DNA of 14,517 nucleotides, taken from the NCBI GenBank assembly GCA_002347815.1, contig DDXV01000036.1, positions 30,777-45,293 on the forward strand, in the 5' to 3' direction. Below are positions 14,296 through 14,517 of the stretch, one piece after another. The DNA comes from Syntrophaceae bacterium UBA2251. Lineage in GTDB: Bacteria; Desulfobacterota; Syntrophia; Syntrophales; UBA2251. Every line of letters starts with the position of its first letter. Within the stretch, counting starts at the first letter, position 1. Below the pieces are notes generated by a model. That model was not told the origin of the DNA and did not search any database. It saw only the letters and a program-made list of their open reading frames with translations. A program made the translations under genes and the position numbers.

Positions 14296-14517
14296 ATGTA
14301 TATACGGAAGGTGACCCATACCGATCAAAGGAACCGGCAAGACTACCATACCTTCAAGCTGGTAGAGTCCGTCCGCACCGGACGAGGTCCCCGGCAGCGA
14401 GCGATACTCAATTGGGGGAGCGGGTTTTCCCTGCCCGAAGAACAGTGGAAGGATTTAGCCAACCGTATCGAGGAGATCATCACCGGTCAGTCACCCCTGT
14501 TCATCTATTCTACAGAG
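14296..14517 (+). CDS. IS1634-family transposase, N-terminal fragment (3' partial)
   Basis: The frame from ATG 14296 runs open for 74 codons to the window end. It begins MYIRKVTHT and contains YHTFKLVESVRTGRGPRQRA, then LPEEQWKDLANRIEEII and GQSPL. This matches the start of IS1634-family (IS4-related DDE) transposases, which are usually 500-600 residues, so only about the first eighth is here. The catalytic DDE residues lie beyond the window. A weak candidate -35, TTGACT at 14260-14265, lies close upstream, but its partner TACAGG at 14283-14288 is poor and almost touches the ATG. Whether the element is intact cannot be judged. Confidence 0.82.
   Translation, partial: MYIRKVTHTDQRNRQDYHTFKLVESVRTGRGPRQRAILNWGSGFSLPEEQWKDLANRIEEIITGQSPLFIYSTE

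Larger units (their letters stand above)
14113..14517 (+). mobile_element. Left end of an IS1634-family insertion sequence (partial)
   Basis: The ligase homology stops at 14112 and the composition falls abruptly to about one third G+C for some 150 nt, followed by the start of an IS1634-like transposase gene. The exact left boundary is uncertain by a few bases. The element runs off the window, so the right end, terminal inverted repeats and target duplication cannot be seen. The A+T-rich leader contains an imperfect direct repeat (14134-14153 and 14209-14224). Confidence 0.78.

Overview
The window is G+C-rich (roughly two thirds by eye), apart from an A+T-rich stretch after about 14113. All genes are on the plus strand. 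It encodes a dense cluster of acyl-CoA metabolism genes of a kind often seen in Desulfobacterota ('Deltaproteobacteria') and other bacteria that oxidise fatty, aromatic or alicyclic acids. The lineage is an inference from gene style. There is no rRNA, tRNA or CRISPR.

Layout: (1) 2-2608 is the 3' part of a gene for a four-part fusion: an HMG-CoA-synthase/KAS III-like thiolase fold, a DUF35 zinc-ribbon/OB fold, an MFE-2-like (3R)-hydroxyacyl-CoA dehydrogenase, and an SCP2 lipid-binding domain. (2) 2624-3841 is a thiolase of the SCP-x/archaeal/BbsB type. (3) 3986-5128 is an acyl-CoA dehydrogenase with its catalytic Glu in the long-chain/isovaleryl position. (4) 5190-6374 is a family III CoA-transferase-fold protein with the residues of alpha-methylacyl-CoA racemase. 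(5) 6415-7197 (possibly from an ATC codon at 6388) is a crotonase carrying the three acidic residues of the dienoyl-CoA isomerase ECH1. (6) 7242-7718 and 7728-8180 are a MaoC/HadA-HadB-like hydratase pair. (7) 8488-10353 is a large (621 aa) acyl-CoA dehydrogenase with an extra C-terminal domain. (8) 10895-12436 is an intact acyl-CoA ligase. (9) 12533-14112 is a second acyl-CoA ligase broken by a nonsense codon, a -1 frameshift and a 3' truncation. (10) From about 14113 to the window end lies the left end of an IS1634-family insertion sequence with the first 74 codons of its transposase.

Together the genes read as a complete beta-oxidation spiral through (R)-hydroxy intermediates: ligase activation, racemisation of a 2-methylacyl-CoA, dehydrogenation, hydration by the MaoC pair, oxidation by the SDR domain, and thiolytic or retro-aldol cleavage by the thiolase with DUF35 help. 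ECH1 would handle misplaced double bonds. The parts list resembles the peroxisomal branched-chain and sterol-side-chain pathway (AMACR, MFE-2, SCP-x, ECH1), rearranged into bacterial genes. The thiolase/DUF35/SDR/family III/dehydrogenase set also recalls the bbs operon of anaerobic toluene degradation. The true substrate cannot be read from the sequence.

Two gene-free gaps exceed 300 nt (8181-8487 and 10354-10894). Both are full of G+C-rich inverted repeats, and shorter hairpins follow several stop codons. I see no convincing sigma-70 or sigma-54 promoter in them.
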